Source of the DNA: a virus
Reading direction: 5' to 3' (one strand)
Virus record (IMG/VR): IMGVR_UViG_3300033145_000694
Coordinates: 1 to 39,312 of that record
DNA length: 39,312 nucleotides
Below, piece by piece: positions 7,523 through 14,785 of this stretch. Made by a program: the position numbers and the translations under genes. A model generated the notes under the pieces. That model was given only the letters and a program-made list of their open reading frames with translations, ran no database searches and was not told the origin of the DNA. Positions within the stretch are counted from its first letter, which is position 1. Each line of letters starts with the position of its first letter.

Positions 7523-7737
7523 ACCAAGTAAAAAACAGCTTCGATCGTAAAACATTGGAGAAAATTGGTAAAGGCGCACTCATCGCCGGAACAGGAGCAG
7601 CAACATTATTTATATTAAATGCTGCAGGAACTATTGAAGCGGGAGGACTCACTCCGTTGATCGGATTTCTAGTTCCGTTTTTATCAAACCTTGTCAGAGA
7701 ATATTTGAAAGGCGAAGGCGTTACTATCGTTGAATAA
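7519..7737 (+). CDS. Holin-like small membrane protein
   Basis: A 72-residue protein with a basic N-terminus (FDRKTLEKIGKG), a glycine/alanine-rich hydrophobic helix (about residues 18-35), a second one (about 44-58) and a charged end (REYLKGEGVTIVE). Two short membrane helices with charged ends are usual for small phage holins. It lies between the peptidase and 3D-domain lysin genes. A second holin, antiholin or membrane anchor role is likely. Confidence 0.55.
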   Translation: MNQVKNSFDRKTLEKIGKGALIAGTGAATLFILNAAGTIEAGGLTPLIGFLVPFLSNLVREYLKGEGVTIVE

Positions 7738-7741
7738 TTAA

Positions 7742-7884
7742 AGACATTGAGTGCATAATGGGATACTCCAATTTCAGATACTCAATGTCTAACAAGACAT
7801 TTCAAAGTTTTGCGTTCGTAGTTTCTTTGTCCGGTTGCTCTCCGTGGAGTCGGTACCGATTGGAGTATCCAATCATGCACTCAA
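7742..7884 (+). ncRNA. Candidate structured RNA B with mutually exclusive helices
   Basis: Bases 7747-7772 can pair with 7859-7884 over 26 positions with only two mismatches. The left arm also overlaps a perfect 11-bp inverted repeat (7742-7752 with 7780-7790), whose right arm overlaps a third hairpin (7784-7790 with 7795-7801, loop AACA). These three helices compete, as in switching or attenuating RNAs. A proper terminator follows at 7889. No coding frame fits the region and no known family was recognised. No promoter is obvious just upstream, so it may be the 3' end of the lysis transcript. Confidence 0.6.
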
Positions 7885-7888
7885 AATG

Positions 7889-7915
7889 ACACCTCAATAA
7901 AATTGGGGTGTTTTA
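7889..7915 (+). terminator. Rho-independent terminator
   Basis: ACACCTCAAT pairs with ATTGGGGTGT (10 bp with one T-G pair) around loop AAA and is followed by TTTTA. It ends the lysis operon or structured RNA B. A new promoter follows within 25 bases. Confidence 0.85.
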
Positions 7916-7943
7916 GTTGTCCACAGTTGCAACCATTGACAAC
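7916..7943 (+). promoter_or_regulatory. Operator-like 28-bp palindrome over a -35 site
   Basis: GTTGTC and GACAAC flank a central GTTGCAAC palindrome, all sharing one centre of symmetry. The right arm covers the -35 hexamer of the promoter at 7936. A diverged copy with a damaged left arm lies at 11968-11995. This is the layout expected for a dimeric regulator, which I cannot name. Confidence 0.5.
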
Positions 7944-7964
7944 AAATGAAAACGGGTATATACT
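7936..7964 (+). promoter_or_regulatory. Sigma70-type promoter
   Basis: TTGACA (7936-7941), a 17-base spacer and TATACT (7959-7964). It lies just after a terminator and about 120 bases before the 3D-domain gene at 8086, leaving a long 5' leader. Confidence 0.75.
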
Positions 7965-8085
7965 GTAATTACAACGATAAGGAAGTGGATAAGTCAATCC
8001 CGAAATTAAAAGGGATAATTGGCAAAAGAAGCTCACTTATGCGTTCAAATAGGGTGATAGGGTGAATTAACTATTAACTATCACT

Positions 8086-8664
8086 ATGACAATAAACAAG
8101 TATTGGAAACCAAAAAAAAGACACAACAAAACATATCGCGGATCATTAACAAAAAGAAGAAAAGAAATAAATTCTAGTAGAGCCGTTGCATTATTGCTAG
8201 CTTGGTGTATATTTTGCACTACTTACGCATTCGCAATGACTTCAAATAATTTTGTAATTAGCAACGACAAGGTGGTGGAAGGGTTCTCGACTGCCAGTGA
8301 AGCGACTTTGCCCGTTGCCCCTGAACGAGCAGAGCCGGAAACGGTTCTGCCTGAACAGGTTAAAATGTATAGAGAATTTACAGCATACAATGCTGGCGAT
8401 CCTTACCAATGCGACAACACCCCTTGCATATCAGCAAGCGGAGATAATATTTGCACACTATTGGCACAAGGTCAAATCATATTCGCAAGCAACGAATTTC
8501 CAATAGGCACTAAGTTGCATGTTGACGGAATTGGCGAAGGAATAGTTTTAGATCGGATGAATAGCAGATTTAAAACTAGAATTGATGTCGCAATGCAAGC
8601 CCACGAGAAGCCGAGAGCCGTTGCATTTGGACTTCAAACTTTATCCGTTAAAATAATAAAATGA
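8086..8664 (+). CDS. Exported 3D-domain (lytic transglycosylase-like) cell-wall protein
   Basis: A 192-residue protein. After a basic N-terminus (RHNKTYRGSLTKRRKE) comes one membrane helix (about residues 35-51, AVALLLAWCIFCTTYAFA), so it is anchored or exported. The C-terminal about 90 residues form a 3D/double-psi barrel like that of MltA and RlpA-type proteins: REFTAYNAGDP, then ISASGDN, FPIGTKLHVDGIG, VLDRMNSR and RIDVAM with a closing FGLQTLSVKI. Asp180-region aspartates (VLDR, RIDV) are those expected in the barrel. It probably cuts glycan strands at lysis or entry. The gene has its own promoter upstream and overlaps the next gene by four bases. Confidence 0.75.
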   Translation: MTINKYWKPKKRHNKTYRGSLTKRRKEINSSRAVALLLAWCIFCTTYAFAMTSNNFVISNDKVVEGFSTASEATLPVAPERAEPETVLPEQVKMYREFTAYNAGDPYQCDNTPCISASGDNICTLLAQGQIIFASNEFPIGTKLHVDGIGEGIVLDRMNSRFKTRIDVAMQAHEKPRAVAFGLQTLSVKIIK

Positions 8665-8942
8665 AAATATTTAAAGGAGATATTATAACATTAGTTCTAA
8701 TTATTACAATATCAATATTCATCGGAGCAATAGTTGGTTCATATAAGAAACCAATGTTTGTAGGACTTTTTGATAAAATGGAAGGAACTCTTATATTTGA
8801 AAAAGAAACTTATATTCCGAATAGTGCTGTTCATTTTTACGGACTTTCTAGCGTAAAAGACAGAGACATTCTTAGATACGAAGCAAGGATAGAGGAATAC
8901 GGTATTAACTTAAGACTACTTAATAGAATAGAAAGGAAATAG
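8661..8942 (+). CDS. Membrane-anchored hypothetical protein (93 aa)
   Basis: It starts in an ATGA overlap with the 3D-domain gene. One membrane helix (about residues 9-27) is followed by a soluble domain of about 60 residues with the segment EKETYIPNSAVHFYG. Topology and coupling to a lysin suggest a partner in lysis, for example a spanin-like or lysin-inhibiting protein. No family was recognised. Confidence 0.5.
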   Translation: MKIFKGDIITLVLIITISIFIGAIVGSYKKPMFVGLFDKMEGTLIFEKETYIPNSAVHFYGLSSVKDRDILRYEARIEEYGINLRLLNRIERK

Positions 8943-8947
8943 AAAAC

Positions 8948-9223
8948 ATGAGCAAACCAGATTTTAAAATAACACCAATAAGAACATTAAAAGAAAGATT
9001 TAGAGATAAATTCGGAAAAGATCTAATCACTTGGGATGAACTAGAGGCAGGACCAGAACCGGACGAAAGATTGTTTAATGAGGTGTTCAAAGCTTTTTCA
9101 GGAAAAGATGATGCAAACGATATATTGAATGACATAGACAAATCGCCATTAGCGCAAGAAATAAGAGGAATAGCATTAGGTACTTTATTCGATATAATGG
9201 ATTTTTTTAGAGATAATAATTAA
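8948..9223 (+). CDS. Hypothetical protein (91 aa)
   Basis: A mainly helical, acidic protein with no cysteine, signal or membrane segment. The middle (ELEAGPEPDERLFNEVFKAF) is strongly charged. It lies six bases after the preceding stop and seven before the next gene, thus in the same operon. Function is not recognised. Confidence 0.5.
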   Translation: MSKPDFKITPIRTLKERFRDKFGKDLITWDELEAGPEPDERLFNEVFKAFSGKDDANDILNDIDKSPLAQEIRGIALGTLFDIMDFFRDNN

Positions 9224-9229
9224 AAAATT

Positions 9230-9871
9230 ATGAGCGAAGAATATAATCAAGGAAAAATAAAACCATTAATAAAAATTGTTGCAAGTATATTATATTCAGA
9301 TCCTAACTTGCATTATGACAAACTTATTTCAAAAGTAGAGGCAGAAATCCCAGAACTCAAAGACAAAACTCACTGCGCTAATTGCGGGGCCTCAATGTAT
9401 CAATATGTTTATAATCTAAATGTAATTGATGTAGCGCTTATTATCGGCATGGCAAAGGCGGTCAGGAAGGCAAAAATGGGCACTGTGGGCTTTACGGACG
9501 CAAACAGGGTACATTGTCCAACTTTGCAAGTTTCGGATGCCGTGAGGCATAAAACAACACGATGCGCAAAGCTTGGATTGATCGCAAAATACATAAAAGA
9601 CGGAAAACATGTAAAAGGAACATGGGTAATTACAAGACGAGGATTTGCCGCTTTAAGAGGCGAGGAGATCCCAAATGGAATAATCGTATGGCGCGGACAG
9701 ACAATTGAGCGTCCGGATATTACGACAACATTTAATCAAGTAAGATCAAGATATAAAATAAAGGTCGAAAAAAATAAACAATCAGAAGACAATTACCACA
9801 ACGAAGTCATGAATTATGATCAAAACGAATGGATTGGATTTGACAAATTACACGACGGTACATTATTTTAA
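9230..9871 (+). CDS. Putative DNA-binding protein with Cys pair and winged-helix-like region
   Basis: A 213-residue protein. Residues 48-53 hold HCANCG, a half zinc site, and later single cysteines (RVHCPT, TRCAKL) could complete it. The central part (about 95-150) has the helix-rich pattern SDAVRHKTTRCAKLGLIAKY followed by WVITRRGFAALRG, which looks like a winged-helix unit with its beta wing. The first half is a helical region. A regulator or replication initiator would fit the start of the early region, and no other replication initiator is visible. This is inference from fold-like patterns. Confidence 0.5.
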   Translation: MSEEYNQGKIKPLIKIVASILYSDPNLHYDKLISKVEAEIPELKDKTHCANCGASMYQYVYNLNVIDVALIIGMAKAVRKAKMGTVGFTDANRVHCPTLQVSDAVRHKTTRCAKLGLIAKYIKDGKHVKGTWVITRRGFAALRGEEIPNGIIVWRGQTIERPDITTTFNQVRSRYKIKVEKNKQSEDNYHNEVMNYDQNEWIGFDKLHDGTLF

Positions 9872-9882
9872 AATAGAAAAAT

Positions 9883-10035
9883 ATGAAAATAATTAATGAT
9901 TTTAAAGAAGCAATCAAAATTTTACTTAGCAAAGAATTTTGGAAAGATTTTAAGCACTATTATTCAGACAAAGAAATGGCTAAAAGATTGGATAATTTTA
10001 CAAAAAAGATAAAGGATCGTAACCAAATAAAATAA
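9883..10035 (+). CDS. Small hypothetical protein (50 aa)
   Basis: A 50-residue, lysine-rich, helical frame 11 bases after the preceding gene, with an A-rich leader. Contains an aromatic stretch (EFWKDFKHYYSD). Operon position supports it. Function unknown. Confidence 0.45.
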   Translation: MKIINDFKEAIKILLSKEFWKDFKHYYSDKEMAKRLDNFTKKIKDRNQIK

Positions 10036-10057
10036 TGAAATTAATCATCAAACGCAT

Positions 10058-10243
10058 ATGAATACAAAAAATGATAAAGACGGAGTATTACACATAAGAA
10101 CAACAGCATATCAATCAAGATGTGGAGCGATAATAATTGATTGGGGAAATAATACAATTTCTTTAACTGAAAAGCAAGCTAGCGTAATTGCTTATGATAT
10201 TAAAGATTTTGATGTAGAAGCATATAATAAATTTTATAATTAA
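10058..10243 (+). CDS. Small hypothetical protein (61 aa)
   Basis: A 61-residue protein with several beta-type stretches (VLHIRTTAYQ, GAIIIDWGNNTISLT) and an acidic C-terminus. The 22 bases before its ATG resemble the start of structured RNA C (10263), including ATTAATCATCAA and CGCA, so leader sequence may be duplicated. Not recognised. Confidence 0.45.
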   Translation: MNTKNDKDGVLHIRTTAYQSRCGAIIIDWGNNTISLTEKQASVIAYDIKDFDVEAYNKFYN

Positions 10244-10262
10244 CTTTGATAAATAAATAAAA

Positions 10263-10365
10263 TTAATCATCAATCGCAGGGGAACGACTTTGCAAAATGT
10301 TGCTTTACAAGGCGACGCCAGGCATTAAGCCGGGTGCGGGTCGTTTTCTCCCGATTGGTGGTTAA
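10263..10365 (+). ncRNA. Candidate structured RNA C
   Basis: The 103-base non-coding region is closed by a 14-bp helix (10263-10276 with 10352-10365), complete if two G-U pairs are allowed. A second helix of 6 Watson-Crick pairs (10283-10288 with 10340-10345), extendable by G-U pairs, stacks almost directly on it. The GC-rich core (10290-10338) can form small hairpins such as GGCATTAAGCC. The G-U pairs keep helix P1 intact at the RNA but not the DNA level, which favours an RNA. It does not look like tRNA, and no known riboswitch core was recognised. Confidence 0.6.
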
Positions 10366-10386
10366 TAAATATTTATAAATTAACAC

Positions 10387-10553
10387 AATGACTGGCTCTC
10401 CACAGTGCCAAAAATCACCCTAATGAAAAGAAGCATAATATGCAGAAGTGGAACTGTTGGGCGAACATAGTTACCTAAAGAGTAACGACGACTTAAATAG
10501 GAAAAGTTAGTTAGGAGGTGCATCTCCTTTGGATACCCACTGTCCCAGTCATT
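10387..10553 (+). ncRNA. Candidate structured RNA D carrying a full SD sequence in a hairpin
   Basis: AATGACTGG (10387-10395) pairs perfectly with CCAGTCATT (10545-10553). ACAGTG (10402-10407) pairs with CACTGT (10538-10543) just inside. Internal hairpins are GTTAC/GTAAC (10470-10486) and a stem in which AGGAGG (10513-10518) pairs with the following CTCCT. AGGAGGTG is a perfect Shine-Dalgarno sequence, yet the next gene starts about 70 bases later. No open frame explains the region. RNAs C and D fill the gap 10244-10588. Confidence 0.55.
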
Positions 10554-10588
10554 ATGTTAGTTTATAATCAATCTTAATAAATAAACCT

Positions 10589-10894
10589 ATGACAAACGAA
10601 ACAAAAAAACAAGAGGAAAAATTAAAAATTCTTGAACATCTGATACTGGGAAATGTTAAAGAATTTGTTGACGGAATTGATTCTGTAGTAGTAATAGCTG
10701 AGATGAAAAAATTTATAAGAAAAGAAATCATTAAAGAAACAGCGGAAGAAGTTTGTGATAAGATGATAGGAGAAAAAAAGGGCAATTATCATAGATATAT
10801 TGGCAAAAAAATTACTTATGAATTTGGTTTAGGCTATAATTCAAGAATAGAAGAAGAAAAAGAAATTAAAAAACAAATAATAAAAGAACTATGA
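10589..10894 (+). CDS. Hypothetical helical protein (101 aa)
   Basis: A lysine/glutamate-rich, mainly helical protein with no membrane segment or cysteine cluster. It overlaps the next gene by four bases (ATGA) and is preceded by structured RNA D. The three genes 10589, 10891 and 11274 form a tightly coupled unit. No family recognised. Confidence 0.5.
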   Translation: MTNETKKQEEKLKILEHLILGNVKEFVDGIDSVVVIAEMKKFIRKEIIKETAEEVCDKMIGEKKGNYHRYIGKKITYEFGLGYNSRIEEEKEIKKQIIKEL

Positions 10895-11277
10895 AAAACG
10901 AACAAAAAGTAATATCACAACCACTCGCTAAAAAGATTACTAATATATCAATAAAAAAAGGCACTAAACTTCCAGAGAGTGAAATGTATTGGGCAGAATA
11001 CACATATTATAATGACGAAAGAATGCTTACTACTGATTGGTTACTAAAATCAAAAAAAGAAGCAGACGATTGGGTCGGTTTTACTTTTCCAGCCTACGAT
11101 GTCGCAGAATTGGGAGAGATAATGGATTTTAGCGATATTTCTTATTATAGAAATACAATAGATTGCTTTAGTTGGTATCAAGGGAAAGGTGATAATGAAA
11201 AAATAATAACAGCCAAAACCGAAGCCGAGGTTAGAGGCGAAATGTATTTTTATTTATTAGATAATAATTTATTATGA
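10891..11277 (+). CDS. Hypothetical protein (128 aa)
   Basis: A mixed alpha/beta protein rich in Tyr and Trp (SEMYWAEYTYY, DCFSWYQG). It overlaps genes on both sides by four bases, indicating translational coupling. No catalytic motif is visible. Such small aromatic proteins are common as early phage host-takeover factors, but that is only a guess. Confidence 0.5.
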   Translation: MKNEQKVISQPLAKKITNISIKKGTKLPESEMYWAEYTYYNDERMLTTDWLLKSKKEADDWVGFTFPAYDVAELGEIMDFSDISYYRNTIDCFSWYQGKGDNEKIITAKTEAEVRGEMYFYLLDNNLL

Positions 11278-11696
11278 CAAATCAAACAAAATACAACCAA
11301 CTTAGAGAAGAGATAATTCTTGCTAATTCCGATATAGTGGAGTTGAAATTTGGGTGTAAAATAAAAACAGTTTTTGGAGAACTTGTTGAAATTGTTAAAA
11401 ATGAAAGAATGCCAGACGGAGAATTAATGACAAATAGTTCAAATAATAACTACCAATATATTCATATTGATGAAATATTAGAAATCATCGGCAGAGATAT
11501 AACTAACGATGATATACAAATTGCAATATCAAAGAATTTAAAAAATGGTTCTGTCTTGAATTGTCATATTAATGCTAGGGGAGAAGTGGTTTTAAGAATT
11601 GATGATAAATTGATAGACTTAAAATTAGGAAAACCCCTCCAAGACCAATCACAATCTACGATAGATTTTTTATTTGATTTAATTTGTAAAGAATAA
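11274..11696 (+). CDS. Hypothetical protein (140 aa)
   Basis: The last gene of the coupled trio, starting with an ATGA overlap. The middle (EIIGRDITNDDIQIAISKNL) is helical, and a beta stretch (VVLRIDDKLIDLKLGKPL) follows. The phrase KFGCKIKTVFGELVEI is like short beta-barrel segments in phage proteins. Function is unknown. Confidence 0.5.
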   Translation: MTNQTKYNQLREEIILANSDIVELKFGCKIKTVFGELVEIVKNERMPDGELMTNSSNNNYQYIHIDEILEIIGRDITNDDIQIAISKNLKNGSVLNCHINARGEVVLRIDDKLIDLKLGKPLQDQSQSTIDFLFDLICKE

Positions 11697-11698
11697 AT

Positions 11699-11755
11699 AT
11701 GAATTTAAAAGAAGCTAAACAAGAAGAAAGGAGGCGATTAAATGATAATCATTGA
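11699..11755 (+). CDS. Possible leader peptide overlapping next gene (18 aa)
   Basis: An 18-codon frame starting three bases after the preceding gene. It runs through the AGGAGG site and start codon of the gene at 11742 in another frame and ends 14 bases inside it. Its translation would open or block the next start, so it may be a coupling leader. It is very short. Confidence 0.25.
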   Translation: MNLKEAKQEERRRLNDNH

Positions 11756-11960
11756 AGACATAATAAAAAAGAGAAAAAAAGTTATAATAATAATCGGCAG
11801 TAAAAAAGAAGTATTGGAAAAAATAAACAATCTAAAAGAAGAAGAAACGGAAAAAAGAGATACAGAATTGCTTAAAACTGTAAATAGAATCTGGGAAGCA
11901 TTTAATTTGAATGAAAAATTATATATATTTGAAAAATCCGGTTACAAGTTAGAAGATTAA
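11742..11960 (+). CDS. Hypothetical helical protein (72 aa)
   Basis: It has the strongest Shine-Dalgarno in the window (AAAGGAGG, 7 bases before the ATG), unlike its A-leader neighbours. The product is a charged helix-rich protein (IIIEDIIKKRKKVIIIIGSKKEVLE start is beta-like, the rest a coiled coil). No family recognised. Confidence 0.5.
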   Translation: MIIIEDIIKKRKKVIIIIGSKKEVLEKINNLKEEETEKRDTELLKTVNRIWEAFNLNEKLYIFEKSGYKLED

Positions 11961-11973
11961 TAAAAAAGTTATA

Positions 11974-12016
11974 CACAGTTACAACCATTGACAACAAACA
12001 GAAACAGATGTAAACT
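11974..12016 (+). promoter_or_regulatory. Sigma70-type promoter with copied upstream element
   Basis: TTGACA (11988-11993), 17-base spacer, TAAACT (12011-12016). The 32 bases 11974-12005 are a near copy of 7922-7953, differing at few positions, and carry the same symmetric element around the -35. It precedes the HTH gene at 12046 and would start the recombination block. Confidence 0.65.
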
Positions 12017-12045
12017 TGAATTAAGATTAATAAATAAGAAAAGAC

Positions 12046-12297
12046 ATGAAAAAAAATAAAAAAATAGAACCGGATAAATGGTATACATTAAAAGAAATTG
12101 TAGATCAAAAATTGTTTTACTGGTGTAAAAGTTTTGTAACTTACCAAAAATATATTATTGAAGACAAGAGCGCAAATAATTTTCTAAAAGCAACAATAAC
12201 AAATAAAGGTCGACAAACAAGATACCACATTAAGGGCAAAAATATCATTGAGTATCTTGAGAATGTAGAAAACGGGAATATAGTATTTAATAAATAA
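12046..12297 (+). CDS. Excisionase-like HTH DNA-binding protein
   Basis: An 83-residue protein that begins EPDKWYTLKEIVDQKLF, the first helix pattern of excisionase/MerR-like helix-turn-helix proteins. It continues with a wing-like segment (ATITNKGRQTRYHIKGKNIIEYLENVE) that resembles the end of phage excisionase-family proteins. With no integrase in sight, a transcription regulator of this block is more likely than an excisionase role. It lies right behind a promoter with an operator-like element. Confidence 0.6.
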   Translation: MKKNKKIEPDKWYTLKEIVDQKLFYWCKSFVTYQKYIIEDKSANNFLKATITNKGRQTRYHIKGKNIIEYLENVENGNIVFNK

Positions 12298-12309
12298 TCT
12301 AAAAAAACC

Positions 12310-12732
12310 ATGAAAAACAAAAAACTAGAAGCATATACAAAAGCATTATTGACAGAAGCAGCATTTAAAGAACAACATAAAAAACTTTTTGAAGAACTGA
12401 ACAGTTTACAATATCAAATTTCTGAAACAGAAGCAGAACTAAAAAAGGAAGTCAAGATCAATCTAAAAACTAATATTGCGAACGAGTTTATCAAGGTAAC
12501 ATATTCGCCAGCTTTCAAAAAGTTTTATAACTTTGATGTGATTATGGAGCAGACCACACCAAGTCAGAAAAAAGCGCTTGAAAATGCAAAAGCAATCATC
12601 AGAACATTGGATAAAAAGATCTTTGAGGATTTAGTAGAGCAAGGAATAATCCCAATAGAAATTAAACAAGCGGCTTTTGAAGAAACAGAATTGGCGCCAA
12701 GAGTGTCAATCAAAGAAGTTAAGCCAGAATAA
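12310..12732 (+). CDS. Hypothetical recombination-block protein (140 aa)
   Basis: The N-terminal half is a coiled coil (about residues 18-50). A beta-type segment (EFIKVTYSPAFKKFYNFDVI) and more helices follow. It sits 11 bases before the probable annealing protein gene and so may take part in recombination, in the place where other phages encode nuclease inhibitors or Gp157-like proteins. I do not recognise the family. Confidence 0.45.
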   Translation: MKNKKLEAYTKALLTEAAFKEQHKKLFEELNSLQYQISETEAELKKEVKINLKTNIANEFIKVTYSPAFKKFYNFDVIMEQTTPSQKKALENAKAIIRTLDKKIFEDLVEQGIIPIEIKQAAFEETELAPRVSIKEVKPE

Positions 12733-12743
12733 TTTAAAAAACA

Positions 12744-13529
12744 ATGAGCAAGAAAAAAACTACAAAAAAAAAGAGCAAAAAACTTATTAGAGTAACAAGT
12801 CCAATAAAAAAGGATGAGGCATTTTTCGTAGCATCAGAATTGGCAGACGACAAACTTGTTGAAAAAGAAGTATTGGGCCAGATAACAAAAACAATGGTAT
12901 ATGAATACGAAAACGAAAATAAAGAAATTGTCCACGGACTATCTTATCAAGGAGTAAGAGAAGCTGTCAGAATTATAAATCGCAGACGTGACAGTGGCCA
13001 CCGGATACAAATATCAGACAAGCCGCCAATTATTGAACGAGATATTATGATACAAGGCGTCCAAGGCGTTGAGGTTCAAATTTATGCAATCGATATTGAA
13101 AGTGGCGGCGGATCATGGGGCTTGAAATTTGAACCATGGCAAAAACAAATATTTGACGGCAAAGGAAGCACAATGACTAATCGCTTTGCGCTAGAGCAAG
13201 CATTGAGCAAAGCACAACGTAATGCTATGTTTAATTTATTGCCAGCAGATCTTATTGAAAGCATGATTGCAAAGTTTGTCAAACAAGAAAGTGCAGTCCA
13301 GAAAATCGAAGCACCAAAGACAATGACACACGAAATTAAGCCAGAAAAAAGCCCAGATGAAAAGATGTATAAATCAACACTTGACAGAGTTGGAGAAATT
13401 AGCAAAGATAAAAAGGCACTAGAAAATGCTTTGACTAAAATTGATAACATGCCAATCAACGGCAAACAGCGCGGACAGATCCGGCGTAAAATTAGTACCT
13501 ATTTAAAAAAGATAAATAAAAAAACATGA
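12744..13529 (+). CDS. Probable single-strand annealing (recombinase) protein
   Basis: A 261-residue protein with a very basic N-terminus (KKKTTKKKSKK). The core contains VHGLSYQGVREAVRIINRR and NRFALEQALSKAQRNAMFNLLPADLIESMI, patterns of RecT/Rad52-type phage annealing proteins. A less conserved linker follows, then a C-terminal helical domain (about 205-258). It overlaps by four bases the PD-(D/E)XK nuclease gene. An annealing protein next to an exonuclease is the standard two-part phage recombination system. The subfamily is uncertain, and the call relies partly on the neighbour. Confidence 0.6.
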   Translation: MSKKKTTKKKSKKLIRVTSPIKKDEAFFVASELADDKLVEKEVLGQITKTMVYEYENENKEIVHGLSYQGVREAVRIINRRRDSGHRIQISDKPPIIERDIMIQGVQGVEVQIYAIDIESGGGSWGLKFEPWQKQIFDGKGSTMTNRFALEQALSKAQRNAMFNLLPADLIESMIAKFVKQESAVQKIEAPKTMTHEIKPEKSPDEKMYKSTLDRVGEISKDKKALENALTKIDNMPINGKQRGQIRRKISTYLKKINKKT

Positions 13530-14167
13530 GCATAGCAAAAAGTACTATTGGAAATCAAAAATTACCGAAGCCTTATATCTCACATTCACAATTCTATTTG
13601 TTTGTGCGTGATCCAATGGCTTATTATAGACAATATTTTATCGCAAGAGTAGATAAGCCAACACCAAAAATGATATTTGGCAAAATATTTCAAGAGGCTT
13701 GGTCCGATAGAAAATATGATTATGAAAAGGCTTTGCAAGAGAATGGTTTTACTTCGGACAAATTACGTGTGATTAAAACGGCATTATCACATCCAGAAAC
13801 ATTTAGACTGCCAAAGAGTAAGACAGAAATAAAACTAGAAATACAACACCCAGATATTGCAGACTATAAGTTACTTGGCTTTCTGGATGGATTAGAAAAA
13901 GACACTCACACTATCACTGAAAATAAAATGGGCGTATGGTGGACAGAAAAAACAGTGAAAGAAAGCACTCAAATTACTTGGTATATGCTTTCGTATTATG
14001 TAAAGTATGGAAAAATGCCAAAGTTAAGATTGCAGAGCTTTAATGCAAATAATGGAATACCGCGCATTTTCTGGGCAAAGCGAACTGTAGCAGACTTTAA
14101 AAATCTCATCATAAATATTAATTCAATGATCACAAAGATTGAATCCGGTGACTTTGAAAAATATTAA
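13526..14167 (+). CDS. PD-(D/E)XK exonuclease (RecB/Cas4-like)
   Basis: A 213-residue nuclease. Visible motifs are the start SHSQFYLFVRDPMAYYRQY, FGKIFQEAW (family 'G..(H/Q)E' region), E101 region, LLGFLDG with Asp121, and TENKMG with Glu132-x-Lys134 as the E-x-K element. The Q-x2-WY motif (STQITWYML) follows. This is the full active-site set of the family. It would resect DNA ends to load the annealing protein encoded just before it. The four-base ATGA overlap supports coordinated synthesis. Confidence 0.8.
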   Translation: MSIAKSTIGNQKLPKPYISHSQFYLFVRDPMAYYRQYFIARVDKPTPKMIFGKIFQEAWSDRKYDYEKALQENGFTSDKLRVIKTALSHPETFRLPKSKTEIKLEIQHPDIADYKLLGFLDGLEKDTHTITENKMGVWWTEKTVKESTQITWYMLSYYVKYGKMPKLRLQSFNANNGIPRIFWAKRTVADFKNLIININSMITKIESGDFEKY

Positions 14168-14180
14168 TTAATAAAATTAC

Positions 14181-14369
14181 ATGACAAAGAAAAAAACCGA
14201 GTATCAAAAAAAACTCAAACGCATGAAAATAAAAGCAAACAAGTTATACAAAGAAATGACAAATGCGATACAAGATATTAATATTTCAGTTGAAAACTTT
14301 TATAAAAGGTCGAACAAATACGCTAAATCATTAAAAAATATTGAGGAAGAAATTAACAAAAAATCATGA
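14181..14369 (+). CDS. Small basic coiled-coil protein (62 aa)
   Basis: A lysine-rich helical protein (20 or so Lys) with one continuous predicted coil. It overlaps the YopX gene by four bases. Function unknown; DNA or RNA contact is possible from charge. Confidence 0.45.
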   Translation: MTKKKTEYQKKLKRMKIKANKLYKEMTNAIQDINISVENFYKRSNKYAKSLKNIEEEINKKS

Positions 14370-14785
14370 GAGAAATAAAATTTAGAGCAATAGCAACAGA
14401 AGATTATCAAACATCTACAGACGGGATTGAAAAAGGGGAATTTGTGTATGGTTATTATTATTTTTGTAAAAGGAGAATGTCAGGAATAATTGTTACTGAA
14501 TTAGAAGAAGAAAGCGGAGGTGTTGGAAGCGGTCTTGTTCAAGTTGAAATAGAAGTAGATTATAAAACAGTAGGACAATGTATATGTTTAGAAGACAAAA
14601 ACGGAAAAGAGATTTATAAGGGGGATATTGTGCAAGGTGACAAAAAAGATTTTCATACAAAATATATAGAAAAAGTTGATGTTGATTTAATCAATGGTTC
14701 TATTTGGAAAGAAAGTGAATTAGAGAACGGTAAAATTATCGGCAATATTTACGAAAATCCTAATTTGTTAAAGCAAAAAGAATGA
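14366..14785 (+). CDS. YopX family protein
   Basis: A 139-residue protein with the family marks: MREIKFRA at the N-terminus, TVGQCICLEDKNGKEIYKGDIV in the middle and IIGNIYENPNLL at the C-terminus. YopX proteins are widespread in phages and prophages, form beta-rich folds and have no settled function. Length is normal. It overlaps both neighbours by four bases. Confidence 0.88.
   Translation: MREIKFRAIATEDYQTSTDGIEKGEFVYGYYYFCKRRMSGIIVTELEEESGGVGSGLVQVEIEVDYKTVGQCICLEDKNGKEIYKGDIVQGDKKDFHTKYIEKVDVDLINGSIWKESELENGKIIGNIYENPNLLKQKE

Noticed and set aside
10263-10365. tRNA or tmRNA in RNA C
   Set aside because: No T-loop sequence and the long closing helix of 14 bp is not the 7-bp acceptor stem.
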